Source: Hwanghaeella grinnelliae
GTDB taxonomy: Bacteria > Pseudomonadota > Alphaproteobacteria > UBA8366 > Aestuariispiraceae
Assembly (NCBI RefSeq): GCF_004005845.1
Contig: NZ_SADE01000001.1
Span: 558,001-622,000, forward strand
DNA: 64,000 nucleotides
Direction of reading: 5' to 3'
Shown here: positions 1 to 8,598 of the stretch, piece after piece
How positions within the stretch are numbered: the stretch's first letter is position 1
Layout of the letters: the number at the start of each line of letters is the position of its first letter
Program-made: the position numbers and the translations under genes
The notes under the pieces: model-generated
What the model saw: the letters and a program-made list of their open reading frames with translations, nothing else
Database searches by the model: none
Told to the model about the DNA's origin: nothing

Positions 1-71
1 TGCCCGCCGAGTACAGATGACCGCGTGCTGCTTGACGCAGCTGCGCCGATTTTTTTTGGGAGTACCGAGCC

Positions 72-1391
72 ATGATGAGCCAGGAGCAGAACGACCTAAT
101 CACCCGGATCGGCCCGGGTCGCGCGGCTGGCGACGTGCTGCGCCGCTATTGGATGCCTGCGGCGCTGACGAAGGAATTGGAAGCGAACCGTCCGGTCATT
201 CCCGTTCGCTTGCTGGGCGAAAACCTGGCGCTGTTTCGGGATGGGGACAGCGGCAAGCTTGGCCTTGTCGCGCGGAACTGTCCGCATCGCGGCGCCGATA
301 TGTGTTATGGGCGGGTTGAGAATGGCGGTATCCGCTGCGTGTTCCACGGCTGGCTGTATGGTGCCGACGGTCAATGCCTGGAACAGCCGGGCGAACCGGC
401 GGATTCCACCATGCATGAGCGCCTAAAGATCAAGTCCTATCCGGTCGTAGAGAAGAACGGCATCGTCTGGGCCTATATGGGACCGGGCGAGGCACCGCCA
501 TTCCCGGCCTTCGACTGTTTCGTCGCGCCGGACAGCCATGTATTCGCCTTCAAGGGGCTATGGGAATGCAATTGGCTGCAGGCGCTGGAAGTCGGTATCG
601 ACCCTGTCCACGCGTCGTTCCTGCACCGTTTCCTGGAGGATGAGGACACAAAGGACAGCTACGGCAAGCAGTTCCGCAGTGCGGCTGCCGACACGAATGT
701 GCCGCTGACTCAGTTGCTTCGGGAGAATCCTGCGCCGGAATTGAAGGTCGAGGAAACCGAATACGGTTTGCGCATCATCGCCTTGCGCGACTTGCCGGAC
801 GGCAGGCGGCACGTCCGTGTCACCAACCAGGTGTTTCCCTGTGCGATCCATATTCCGATGTCGAACGAAATGACGATCACCCAGTGGCATGTGCCGATCG
901 ACGATGAGACCTGCTATTGGTACGCGATGTTTACAAGTTTCGGGGAGCCGGTCGACAAACAGAAGATGTGGGACCAGCGCGTCAAGGAACACACCTTGCC
1001 GGACTACCGACCGAAACGGAACAAGAGCAACGAATACGGTTTCGATCCGGTCGAACAGGCAAACACGACCTATACCGGCATGGGCATGGATATCAACGTG
1101 CATGACCAATGGGCCTGTGAATCCATGGGGCCGATCCAGGACCGCACGGACGAACATTTGGCAACGAGCGACGCGGCCATTGTCCGCTATCGCCGAATGC
1201 TGCGTTCCGCCATCAAGAAATTGGCTGACAACGAGGGCGGCTTGCCGATGGATGTCACGGCCGAACAAGCCGCGCAGATCACCGGCCCGGTAGCGCTGGA
1301 CGCGATCGGTCCTCAGCAGGATTGGGAAAGTGTCTGGTTGGACCGTGATGCGGCCCGCCGTGAAGCCAGTCCCTGGAAAGCGGCATCTTGA
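72..1391 (+). CDS. Rieske 2Fe-2S aromatic ring-hydroxylating oxygenase, alpha subunit (phthalate-dioxygenase type)
   Basis: A 439-residue terminal oxygenase. The N-terminal Rieske domain shows C70-x-H72 and C89-x2-H92. The mononuclear iron site is the D177-x2-H180-x4-H185 stretch. Length and layout match single-component oxygenases of the phthalate 4,5-dioxygenase / LigXa group, which hydroxylate or O- or N-demethylate aromatic acids with electrons from a separate reductase. No reductase gene is visible here. The start is ATG 72 (a tandem ATGATG), with GGGAG about 10 bases upstream. It lies next to a glutamine-synthetase-like gene and a LigM-like demethylase, which points to catabolism of a methoxylated or amino-substituted aromatic. 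That substrate is an inference; the family call is firm. Confidence 0.9.
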   Translation: MMSQEQNDLITRIGPGRAAGDVLRRYWMPAALTKELEANRPVIPVRLLGENLALFRDGDSGKLGLVARNCPHRGADMCYGRVENGGIRCVFHGWLYGADGQCLEQPGEPADSTMHERLKIKSYPVVEKNGIVWAYMGPGEAPPFPAFDCFVAPDSHVFAFKGLWECNWLQALEVGIDPVHASFLHRFLEDEDTKDSYGKQFRSAAADTNVPLTQLLRENPAPELKVEETEYGLRIIALRDLPDGRRHVRVTNQVFPCAIHIPMSNEMTITQWHVPIDDETCYWYAMFTSFGEPVDKQKMWDQRVKEHTLPDYRPKRNKSNEYGFDPVEQANTTYTGMGMDINVHDQWACESMGPIQDRTDEHLATSDAAIVRYRRMLRSAIKKLADNEGGLPMDVTAEQAAQITGPVALDAIGPQQDWESVWLDRDAARREASPWKAAS

Positions 1392-1439
1392 TCATTGACG
1401 GCGGCACAGTGCCGGTCCCTGTCTGAGAGCGAGGATAGT

Positions 1440-2897
1440 ATGGCTTCCGATCCCGAGGAAATGGCCGGGTTTGTCGAACGGTACGGCTTGCGGAGCGGGG
1501 ACGCCCAAAAGTCGGCAGAAGAGGTTGCTGCGCGGGTAAACGCTGATGGGTTGGAGGTCGTGCGCATCTCCTTCGTCGATCAGCACGGCATTTTGCGCGG
1601 TAAGACGATTACCGCCGACGGTCTGGGCTCCGCCTTCAAGAACGGCATCACCATGCCGTCCTCGCTGCTGCTGAAGGATACGTCGAACGCAACCGTCTTT
1701 CCGGTCTGGAGCGGGGATGCCGGCTTCGGCGCCGGACGGATGACCGGGGCGGAAGACATCGTGATGGTCCCCGATCCGACGACGTTCAAGGTTTTGCCCT
1801 GGTCCGCGCATACGGGTTGGATGCTGGCGGATCTTTACCATGCCGACGGCGCACCTGTTGCGATTTCCACGCGCGGCATTTTAAAGGATGCGGTCCAACG
1901 GCTCGACTCTGCCGGTTACCGGTTCACCGCGGGTCTTGAGCTCTAGTTTCATGTTCTTCGGGTAACCAATCCCCGGCTGGACCATTCCGATGGCGGCATG
2001 CCTGCTTCGGCGCCGGAGACGCAGTTGCTGACCCATGGCTTCCGCTATCTGTCGGAAGATTCCTACGATGTGTTGGAGGAGGTCTTCGATGACCTGCGGC
2101 GGACCGCCCAGGCCCTTGGCCTGCCGATGCGGTCGATGGAAGTGGAGTTCGGTCCCAGCCAATGCGAGATCACGCTGCAGCCTGCCGACGGCATTGGCCA
2201 AGCGGATAATGCAATCCTGTTTCGGTCCATGACGAAGCAGGTTTGCCGGCGCAAGGGGCTGCACGCGACTTTCATGTGCCGCCCGCGTTTCGACGGTGCG
2301 ATGGCAAGCGGTTGGCATCTGCATCAATCGCTGACGGATAAGAAGACCGGCGCCAACCTTTTCATTCCCAAGGGTCGGCAATCTCTCGCTCCGCTCTGCG
2401 GGAACTGGATCGCGGGCCTGCTTACCCATGCGGAGGAGAGCTGCATCCTAACCACACCGACGGTCAATGGGTACAAACGTTATCGGCCCTTCGTGATGGC
2501 GCCGGACCGCATCCAATGGGGACACGATAACCGGGGCGCTATGCTGCGCGCGCTGGCCGATCCCGGCAATCCGGCGAGCCGGGTGGAAAACCGCGTCGGG
2601 GAACCAGCGGCAAACCCGTACCTATATCTGGCGTCGCAGATCCTCGGCGGGTTGGACGGTATTGCAAAGGGGATGGAACCGCCTGCGCCGGTGGAAACGC
2701 CCTATGAAAGCGATGCGGCCGTATTGCCGCGCAGCATGCGGGAAGCGTTGGATGCCTTCGAGGTGGGCGGTTTTTACCGGCAATGTCTCGGCGAAAGCTT
2801 TGTGAACTACATCAAGACACTGAAGATGGCTGAGTGGAACCGCTACCATATGGCGGTCAGCGAATGGGAAGAACGGGAATACTTCTCGGTCTTCTAA
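1440..2897 (+). pseudogene. Glutamine-synthetase-family gene interrupted by an in-frame TAG
   Basis: The translation matches the glutamine synthetase superfamily (GlnA/PuuA/gamma-glutamylamide synthetase) over its full length of about 485 codons, but one in-frame TAG at 1944-1946 splits it after 168 codons. The frame is the same on both sides. The text reads GLEL, stop, FHVLRVTNPRLDH, so the stop sits exactly at the second Glu of the conserved E-x-E-F metal-binding motif, where GAG is expected. ATG 1440 has GAGGA just upstream; a TTG at 1395 is possible but has no such site. Restart at ATG 1998 would lack the N-terminal domain and this glutamate. The rest of the frame is intact, so the lesion is recent, is read through, or is a sequencing error. 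The intact enzyme would ligate an amine to glutamate using ATP. Confidence 0.85.
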
Positions 2898-2921
2898 TCC
2901 GACTGGTACACTGCGTAAAGA

Positions 2922-2957
2922 AAAGCCCGCCCCAGCAATATGTGAGGCGGGCTTTGT
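2922..2957. terminator. Bidirectional intrinsic terminator between convergent genes
   Basis: A perfect 10-bp inverted repeat, AAAGCCCGCC at 2922-2931 and GGCGGGCTTT at 2946-2955, with a 14-base loop and short T/A runs outside. It lies between the stop of the glutamine-synthetase-like gene and the convergent LigM-like gene, so it can serve both strands. Confidence 0.85.
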
Positions 2958-2977
2958 CTTTCACGGACAATGTAACG

Positions 2978-4378
2978 TCAGGCGCTTCGGGTTCGCCAGC
3001 TTTCCACATAGTTCTCCCGCGCGTCCTTGGAATAGGGAACCGGGGATACCTTTACGCGGATTTCGGTTTGCTTGTGGCGTTCCACGGTCGTCTTGGCCGT
3101 GCCGCCATCCGGCTCGCCCCAAACCAGGGTCAGGATATCGCCGGTATTGATGTCCTCATCGACGACGCCCAAGGACAGCATGGACCGTTCGTTGAAACTA
3201 TAGCCGCTGAACATCGAAAGCCCGACGGTTTTGCCGCCCATCTGCACCGCGTCGTAGGAGGAAGACGCATAGTTGGACAGCGGCAGGTCGATGGTTTTGA
3301 AATTCTCACCCGGGGCAGCGAACATCGACTGCATCACCTTGCCCACGTCTTCCGCGTTCCATTCGAAGGTAACCTTCCGGCGATGCGGTTTATCGGCCAA
3401 TTTCTCAAGCGCTTCGCGGCCGATGAAATCATGGTCGAACTTCACGAAGGGGCCGTAGCCCAAGTCCCACGGGGTGAGGTAATAGTCTTCGATACTATCG
3501 GCGATGTAGCTGCCGCCGATGGAACAGGTCGCCTCATAGCCGGCTGCCGGCAACCATTCGCGATAGGCTTTCTGGCCTTCGCCGGTATAGACGGCGGGAA
3601 GCGGTGAGGGAATCCAGCCTGATTCCAGGGTGTTGGTGGCATAGGCACGGGACCCCACCTGCGTCAGGCCCAGGTCCTTTCCGGCTTCCAGCAGGGCGTC
3701 GCGGATCTCGTCGCCTTCCTCGTATGGTCCCCAGATTTCCAGGCCCGGCACGCCGGACATGCCGTGGCGCAGGGCACGGACCTTTCGGCCCGCGATGGTG
3801 ATCTCGCCCATATTGAAGAATTTGATATTCGGCACCGGGCCGCCGTTCACGCGTTCCAGAATTTCCGGCGCGTTGGGTCCTTGGACCTGATAGCGGTAGC
3901 GCTTGCGCATCACGGGCTTGCCGCCGGGGCGGGCGGGTGAACGATCGTCGCGTTCCGTTGTGACCGACTTGCCTGAGGTCTGGGCATGGAATTCGACCCA
4001 GTTGATGGTTGGCGCGCGACCGACAAGCAGGAATTGCTGCTCGGCCAAACGGAATATGATCACGTCGCCGATGACATAGCCGTCATGGGTGCAGGGAACG
4101 AACTGTTTCGCCTTGTTCACATCGAAATTGGCGAAACTGTTGATCGCCAATCCTTGCAGGAAGTCGAAGGCGTCGGGACCTTCAACCATGATTTCCGCCA
4201 TGTGATGCGACTGATCGAACAGCACGGCGGTTTCACGCCATGCCCTTTGCTCGTCGCGCCAATTGGTGAATTCCGGTGGCACGACCGGATACACATAGGC
4301 TCCGACCTGCGAGTTGCGTAGTAGGGTGACGATATCGTCGGAAGCATCCAATACGTCTTGAAGTGTCTTTGCGCCCAT
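2978..4378 (-). CDS. LigM-like tetrahydrofolate-dependent aromatic O-demethylase (GcvT fold)
   Basis: A 466-residue GcvT/aminomethyltransferase-fold protein. The whole sequence resembles LigM/DesA, which move the methoxyl methyl of vanillate, 3-O-methylgallate or syringate to tetrahydrofolate. LigM is about 470 residues. Shared blocks include the N-terminal NSQVGAYVYPVVPPEF, LFDQSHHM, VGRAPTINW, RHGMSGVPGLEIWGPYE, SGWIPSPLPAVYTGEGQKAY and GYGPFVKFDHDFIGREAL. ATG 4378 has GGGAGGAAT just upstream on its strand. It is divergent from the GntR gene, and the space between holds two TGTATACA palindromes. The substrate may be another methoxylated or N-methylated compound, since relatives such as DmdA use the same chemistry. 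The product, methyl-THF, would feed C1 metabolism. Confidence 0.85.
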   Translation of the reverse strand: MGAKTLQDVLDASDDIVTLLRNSQVGAYVYPVVPPEFTNWRDEQRAWRETAVLFDQSHHMAEIMVEGPDAFDFLQGLAINSFANFDVNKAKQFVPCTHDGYVIGDVIIFRLAEQQFLLVGRAPTINWVEFHAQTSGKSVTTERDDRSPARPGGKPVMRKRYRYQVQGPNAPEILERVNGGPVPNIKFFNMGEITIAGRKVRALRHGMSGVPGLEIWGPYEEGDEIRDALLEAGKDLGLTQVGSRAYATNTLESGWIPSPLPAVYTGEGQKAYREWLPAAGYEATCSIGGSYIADSIEDYYLTPWDLGYGPFVKFDHDFIGREALEKLADKPHRRKVTFEWNAEDVGKVMQSMFAAPGENFKTIDLPLSNYASSSYDAVQMGGKTVGLSMFSGYSFNERSMLSLGVVDEDINTGDILTLVWGEPDGGTAKTTVERHKQTEIRVKVSPVPYSKDARENYVESWRTRSA

Positions 4379-4473
4379 CTCTCATTCCTCCCTCGGTCCG
4401 GACAGATGTCCCGCCGACTGTTTCCCTAGGGTTTATTTTTGCGGGTGCCTGTCGCGGCACCCTTGGGTCAAAA

Positions 4474-4485
4474 ATTGTATACAAT
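4474..4485. promoter_or_regulatory. Candidate GntR/FCD operator 1
   Basis: ATTGTATACAAT is a perfect 12-bp palindrome about 96 bp upstream of the LigM-like start. GntR/FCD regulators commonly bind short TTGTATACAA-like palindromes, and the regulator gene is adjacent. Binding by that protein is inferred. Confidence 0.7.
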
Positions 4486-4678
4486 GAGAAGGAAAGGCAA
4501 GGCCGAAAATCACCCTTGGTGGGCCTTTTCATAAAGGGCGGCGGTGATTCCGCGGCGGTGCGGTGCGTTGTCGACGAAAAATCGTCGTGAAATCAGAAAG
4601 GTGATGACAATGTATTGCGGAAATATAAGAGCTTATATTGTAGTTGAGAGGCGTTTTAGTGTTTCGTCTTTCACGCCA

Positions 4679-4690
4679 AGTGTATACAGT
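4679..4690. promoter_or_regulatory. Candidate GntR/FCD operator 2
   Basis: AGTGTATACAGT shares the TGTATACA core (4681-4688) with operator 1. It lies about 43 bp upstream of the GntR start codon, which suits autoregulation. Confidence 0.65.
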
Positions 4691-4732
4691 GTTGGGCAAA
4701 TAAAGAAACAATGAACGACATGTACAGGGCGG

Positions 4733-5470
4733 ATGAGCAGGCAGTCTGAAAAATCACTTTCGCAAACATTGCGGGCGGCGCTTGGCGTCCGCGACCTTCT
4801 GTATTCCGGCACTTTTCGTCCCGGCGAACGCCTTTCCGAAATCGCACTGTCAGACAGATTGGGGCTTTCCCGAACGCCGATCCGCGCCGCCCTGGCGCGA
4901 TTGGAACAAGAAGGGCTGGTCGAAGTCATTCCATCGGGCGGCTATGCGGTTCGGACCTTCAGCGAGGCGGACATCATCGATGCGATCGAATTGCGCGGCG
5001 TCCTGGAAGGGACGGCGGCGCGCTTGGCGGCTGAACGCGGAATTTCCGACGATTATCTGAATGCCATCTCGAACACGCTGCGGGAGTTGGACGAGATTGT
5101 CGCGCCGCCGGTCGCAGAGTTGGATTTCGAACGCTACCACGAATGCAACGCGGTTTTTCACGACCAACTTCGGAACTTGTCGGGAAGCACGATCATCCGT
5201 CAGGAAATAGAACGGGTAACCAACATGCCCTTCGCGGATCCAAGCGCTTTTCTGAAAGCGCAGGTGGATTTTCCCGAATTCAGGGCGTCGCTTCAGGTCG
5301 GGCAGGAACACCACCGCGCCATCATCGATGCCGTGGCCAAACGCGAAGGGGCGCGGGCTGAGGCCTTGGCGCGGGAGCATGCGCGCCTTGCAAAACGAAA
5401 TCTGGATTACGTGATGAAAAATCAAATCCTGAAAGACAGTGTGCCGGGGCTTTTCCTGGTCGCGGTCTAG
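4733..5470 (+). CDS. GntR-family transcriptional regulator, FCD subfamily
   Basis: A 245-residue regulator. The N-terminal winged helix (about residues 10-75) has the GntR signature FRPGERLSE-x-ALSDRLGLSRTPIRAAL. The C-terminal all-helical FCD ligand domain starts near residue 85 (IIDAIELRGVLEGTAARLAAERG). FCD regulators such as VanR, PdhR and LldR sense carboxylic acids and usually repress neighbouring catabolic genes. ATG 4733 is the only workable start; the Shine-Dalgarno sequence is weak. It is divergent from the demethylase and followed by a TRAP importer, so its ligand is probably the imported or demethylated acid. The ligand itself is unknown. Confidence 0.88.
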   Translation: MSRQSEKSLSQTLRAALGVRDLLYSGTFRPGERLSEIALSDRLGLSRTPIRAALARLEQEGLVEVIPSGGYAVRTFSEADIIDAIELRGVLEGTAARLAAERGISDDYLNAISNTLRELDEIVAPPVAELDFERYHECNAVFHDQLRNLSGSTIIRQEIERVTNMPFADPSAFLKAQVDFPEFRASLQVGQEHHRAIIDAVAKREGARAEALAREHARLAKRNLDYVMKNQILKDSVPGLFLVAV

Positions 5471-5587
5471 CAAGAAGGAAACACGTAAAAAAACAGATAA
5501 GCGCGTGTTGGATACCCAATGATTTATCCGTATGCGTAGGTAAGTTTGTAGAACAAACAAACAAAATACAGGACGAGGAGGAACACC

Positions 5588-6616
5588 ATGTTGAAGCGAA
5601 TTCTGAAGGCGGGCTGCGTGGCGGCGGCGCTGATCGGTGCGGCGGGTGCTGTGCAGGCACAAGACGTGACGCTCAAACTGCACCAATTGCTGCCGGAACG
5701 CGCAACCATCCCGGCGAAATTCCTGATTCCCTGGGCCGCGAAGGTCGAGAAGGAATCGGGCGGCCGCATCAAAATCGAGCATTACCCGTCGATGCAGCTT
5801 GGCGGCAAACCTCCGGAACTGGTGCAGCAGGTCACTGATGGCGTCGTCGATATGATCTGGACCGTAATGGGCTATACGCCGGGCCGGTTCCCGCGTGCCG
5901 AGGCGTTCGAACTTCCTTTCATGGTCACGAATGGCGAACAGACCTCCCGGGCTTTCTATGAATACTTTGACAAGCACATGCAGAATGATTTTCCGGGGAT
6001 GAAGGTGATCGCCGTCCATACCCATGGTCCGGGATTGCTGCACACCAAGGATCCGGTGAACAGTCTGGAAGATATCAAGGGTATGAAACTGCGCGGACCG
6101 ACCCGTGTGATCACGCAGATGCTGGACAGCTTTGGCGCCGTGCCGGTGGGGATGCCGGTTCCGGCCGTTCCGGAAGCGGTTTCCAAGGGGGTCATCGACG
6201 GGGCCGTCATTCCGTGGGAGATCACGCTGCCCTTGAAGATGGCGGAACTGGTCGGCAACCACACGGAATTCTCCGGTGACAGGGGATTGTATTCGGCGAC
6301 CTTCCTGTTTGCGATGAACCAGGCCAGCTATGACGCCCTTCCGGATGACCTGAAAAAGGTCATCGACGACAACTCCGGCATCGAAGCGGCTGCCTGGGCC
6401 GGACGCGCGATGGACGGGGGCGATGTGGTCGGCCGCAAGAAGGCTGCCGAGAAGGGCAACAACATCATCGTCCTGGATGAAGCTGAAACCAATCGCTGGA
6501 AGGAAGCCGCTGCCCCGGTCGTCGACAACTGGGTCGCCGAAATGAAGGACAAGGGCATCGACGGGCAAGCGCTTGTCGACGATGCGCAGGCGTTGCTGAA
6601 AAAGAACTCCATGTAA
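5588..6616 (+). CDS. dctP: TRAP transporter substrate-binding protein (DctP family)
   Basis: A 342-residue periplasmic binding protein with a Sec signal peptide ending near AVQAQ (residue 25). The DctP fold is recognisable from LKLHQLLPE, YPSMQLGGKPPELVQQVTDGVVDM and GMKLRGPTR, where the Arg would bind a substrate carboxylate. It has GAGGAGGA just upstream. It captures an organic acid and delivers it to the membrane subunits encoded next. A strong stem-loop separates it from the DctQ gene, a common way to make more binding protein than permease. The cluster suggests an aromatic acid or methoxylated substrate, but the ligand cannot be read from sequence. Confidence 0.92.
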   Translation: MLKRILKAGCVAAALIGAAGAVQAQDVTLKLHQLLPERATIPAKFLIPWAAKVEKESGGRIKIEHYPSMQLGGKPPELVQQVTDGVVDMIWTVMGYTPGRFPRAEAFELPFMVTNGEQTSRAFYEYFDKHMQNDFPGMKVIAVHTHGPGLLHTKDPVNSLEDIKGMKLRGPTRVITQMLDSFGAVPVGMPVPAVPEAVSKGVIDGAVIPWEITLPLKMAELVGNHTEFSGDRGLYSATFLFAMNQASYDALPDDLKKVIDDNSGIEAAAWAGRAMDGGDVVGRKKAAEKGNNIIVLDEAETNRWKEAAAPVVDNWVAEMKDKGIDGQALVDDAQALLKKNSM

Positions 6617-6663
6617 CGAACCGCGAGCAGGGATTTGATCCCTGTATCGTTCGGTATGTATTT

Positions 6664-6695
6664 CATTCGAACCGCATTACCATGCGGTTCGAATG
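6664..6695 (+). other. Intercistronic stem-loop between dctP and dctQ
   Basis: A perfect 14-bp inverted repeat (CATTCGAACCGCAT, 6664-6677, and its complement, 6682-6695) around a TACC loop. Only a weak T run follows. This looks more like an mRNA-stabilising or attenuating hairpin than a full terminator. Confidence 0.75.
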
Positions 6696-6733
6696 ATCTT
6701 TCTCAGGGTGCGTTGGCGAGGAGTGTTTCCGCG

Positions 6734-7255
6734 ATGACCTATGCCAATCCGGTCTCCAGGGCGCTGCGATCTTTCTGTCGTGCCGTTGCCTTGTTGGGCG
6801 GCGTGTTACTGCTTGCCGTCATTGCTGTCGTGGTGGCGAGTGTTTCCGGCCGCAGCCTGGTGTGGATCGGATTGGGGCCGATACCGGGGGATTTCGAATT
6901 GGTCGAGGCCGGCGGGGCTTTGGCGATATTCTGTTTTCTTCCCTGGTGCCAATTGCAGAAGGGCCACGTCTCCGTCGACATTCTGGAAGGCTGGTTCGGC
7001 AAACGCTTCGATGCCGGGCTGGACACGATCTACAATCTTATCATGACCGGGCTGACAGGCCTGATCGCTTGGCGGCTGTGGGCGGGTATGCTCGACAAGA
7101 TGACCTATGGGGAAACCACATTCATCCTGCAGTTTCCGGTGTGGTGGGGCTATGCGGTGTGCCTTCCCTTCGCCGTCTTGTCGGTGATCGCCTGCTTCTG
7201 GACGGCGGTGGAAAGTGCCGGTTTCGTCCGGGCAGAGCCGGCCGCCCGCGCATGA
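6734..7255 (+). CDS. dctQ: TRAP transporter small permease (DctQ family)
   Basis: About 173 residues with four predicted membrane segments, the usual DctQ size. The motif FLPWCQLQKGHVSVDILEGWF after the second segment is characteristic. ATG 6734 is preferred over an upstream in-frame start because GGCGAGGAG precedes it and the first helix then falls near residue 15. It pairs with the large permease encoded 19 bp downstream to form the Na+-driven transporter. Confidence 0.88.
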   Translation: MTYANPVSRALRSFCRAVALLGGVLLLAVIAVVVASVSGRSLVWIGLGPIPGDFELVEAGGALAIFCFLPWCQLQKGHVSVDILEGWFGKRFDAGLDTIYNLIMTGLTGLIAWRLWAGMLDKMTYGETTFILQFPVWWGYAVCLPFAVLSVIACFWTAVESAGFVRAEPAARA

Positions 7256-7274
7256 CCGGGACGGATTTTGTATT

Positions 7275-8591
7275 ATGACGAAGCTTGAAATCGCGATTTG
7301 GTCCTTTCCCGTCCTGTTGCTGTTGATCGGCCTTCGCATGCCGATCGGTTTGGCCATGCTGACAATCGGTGTTGCCGGGTCTGCATTGGTCAACGGGTCC
7401 TGGATCCAGGTCTTGTCCCAGTTGAAATCTGTTCCTTACGACACGTTTTCCAATTATTCGCTGGGCATCATTCCGCTCTTCCTGCTGATGGGCCAGTTCG
7501 CGACCCATGGCGGGCTGTCGAAAGCCTTGTTCGAGGCAGCGGAATCCTGGCTTGGCCACCGCAAGGGCGGGGTGGCCATGGCGGCGGTCGGCGCCTGCGG
7601 CGGGTTCGGCGCCGTCTGCGGGTCGTCACTGGCGACCGCGGCGACGATGGCGCAGGTGGCCCTGCCGGAACTACGGCGTTTCGGCTATTCCGGCGCGCTA
7701 TCGACCGGCGCCTTGGCGGCGGGCGGTACGCTGGGCATCCTAATTCCGCCATCGGTCGTGCTTGTCATCTACGCGCTGTTGGCGGAACAGAACATCGCCA
7801 AGCTTTTCGTTGCCGCCGTGGTTCCCGGCATTCTGGCGGCGTTGGGCTATATGCTTGCGATATCCGTCTATGTCCGGCTGAAACCCGACAGCGCGGGGAC
7901 GCGCGACCCGGCGCGCTATTCGGAACGCTTTGCCGCCCTGTGGCGGATTTGGCCGGTTCTGCTGGTCTTCCTGCTTGTCGTCGGCGGAATCTATGGCGGT
8001 TTTTTTACACCTACCGAAGGGGCTGCCTTCGGCGCGGCTGGGACCGGTTTAATCGCGCTGGTGAATGGCGGCCTGACCAAGGCAAAGTTGATCCAGTCCT
8101 TGGTACAGACCGCGAGCGCCAGTGCGATGATTTTCTTCATCGTTCTCGGCGCGGCTGTTTTCAATACCTTCCTTGCATTCGCCCAACTGCCGCAGGAAGC
8201 GGTTCAATGGGTGACCAGCCAGGGCTTCGCGCCCTACACGGTCCTGGTCGCCATCTTGGTGCTGTATCTCATCCTCGGCTGTTTCATGGATTCCCTGTCG
8301 ATGATCTTGCTGACGGTGCCGATCTTCTTCCCGATCGTGGTGGAACTGGATTTCGGCTTGGCGCCGGAGGCCTTCGGCCTGTGGTTCGGCATCCTTGTGC
8401 TGATCGTCGTCGAGGTCGGCTTGATCACCCCGCCGGTCGGGATGAACCTGTTCGTGATCAATTCAATGGCGGACGGCGTACCGATGTCCAAGACATATGC
8501 GGGGGCGGTGCCGTTCCTGGTCAGCGATTTGGCGCGCGTCGTCGTCTTGGTCTTGTTCCCTTCCATCACCTTGTGGTTGGTGGGGCTGTAA
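7275..8591 (+). CDS. dctM: TRAP transporter large permease (DctM family)
   Basis: About 438 residues with roughly twelve hydrophobic segments. Hallmarks are IPLFLLMGQFATHGGLSKALFEAAESWLG-type text, the GACGGFGAVCGSSLATAATM loop, GGTLGILIPPSVVLVIYA and ITPPVGMNLFVINS. It is the transport channel of the TRAP system and works with DctQ and the DctP receptor. ATG 7275 gives the family N terminus just before the first helix. It converges with the acyltransferase fusion, with only 7 bp between the stops. Confidence 0.92.
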   Translation: MTKLEIAIWSFPVLLLLIGLRMPIGLAMLTIGVAGSALVNGSWIQVLSQLKSVPYDTFSNYSLGIIPLFLLMGQFATHGGLSKALFEAAESWLGHRKGGVAMAAVGACGGFGAVCGSSLATAATMAQVALPELRRFGYSGALSTGALAAGGTLGILIPPSVVLVIYALLAEQNIAKLFVAAVVPGILAALGYMLAISVYVRLKPDSAGTRDPARYSERFAALWRIWPVLLVFLLVVGGIYGGFFTPTEGAAFGAAGTGLIALVNGGLTKAKLIQSLVQTASASAMIFFIVLGAAVFNTFLAFAQLPQEAVQWVTSQGFAPYTVLVAILVLYLILGCFMDSLSMILLTVPIFFPIVVELDFGLAPEAFGLWFGILVLIVVEVGLITPPVGMNLFVINSMADGVPMSKTYAGAVPFLVSDLARVVVLVLFPSITLWLVGL

Positions 8592-8598
8592 TCCGTCT

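Larger units (their letters stand above)
4379..4732. promoter_or_regulatory. Divergent control region between the LigM-like gene and the GntR gene
   Basis: A 354-bp gene-free region separating two divergent genes. It carries the two TGTATACA-centred palindromes listed separately, one near each gene. The central part is AT-rich compared with its surroundings. No RNA gene or further reading frame is supported. Confidence 0.6.

Noticed and set aside
1-71. The 3' end of an upstream gene (frame ending TGA at 18-20)
   Set aside because: Only five codons are visible, which is not enough to call a gene. The remaining bases form the leader and ribosome site of the Rieske gene.
1921-2000. Frameshift as the cause of the broken glutamine-synthetase-like gene
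   Set aside because: The same frame continues with conserved text immediately after the TAG, so a single-base substitution explains it without any insertion or deletion.
4850-6568. A 572-codon open frame on the minus strand
   Set aside because: It lies antisense to the GntR gene and dctP, both of which have clear family matches. The translation is Arg/His-rich with no recognisable domain. High GC makes such long antisense frames common.
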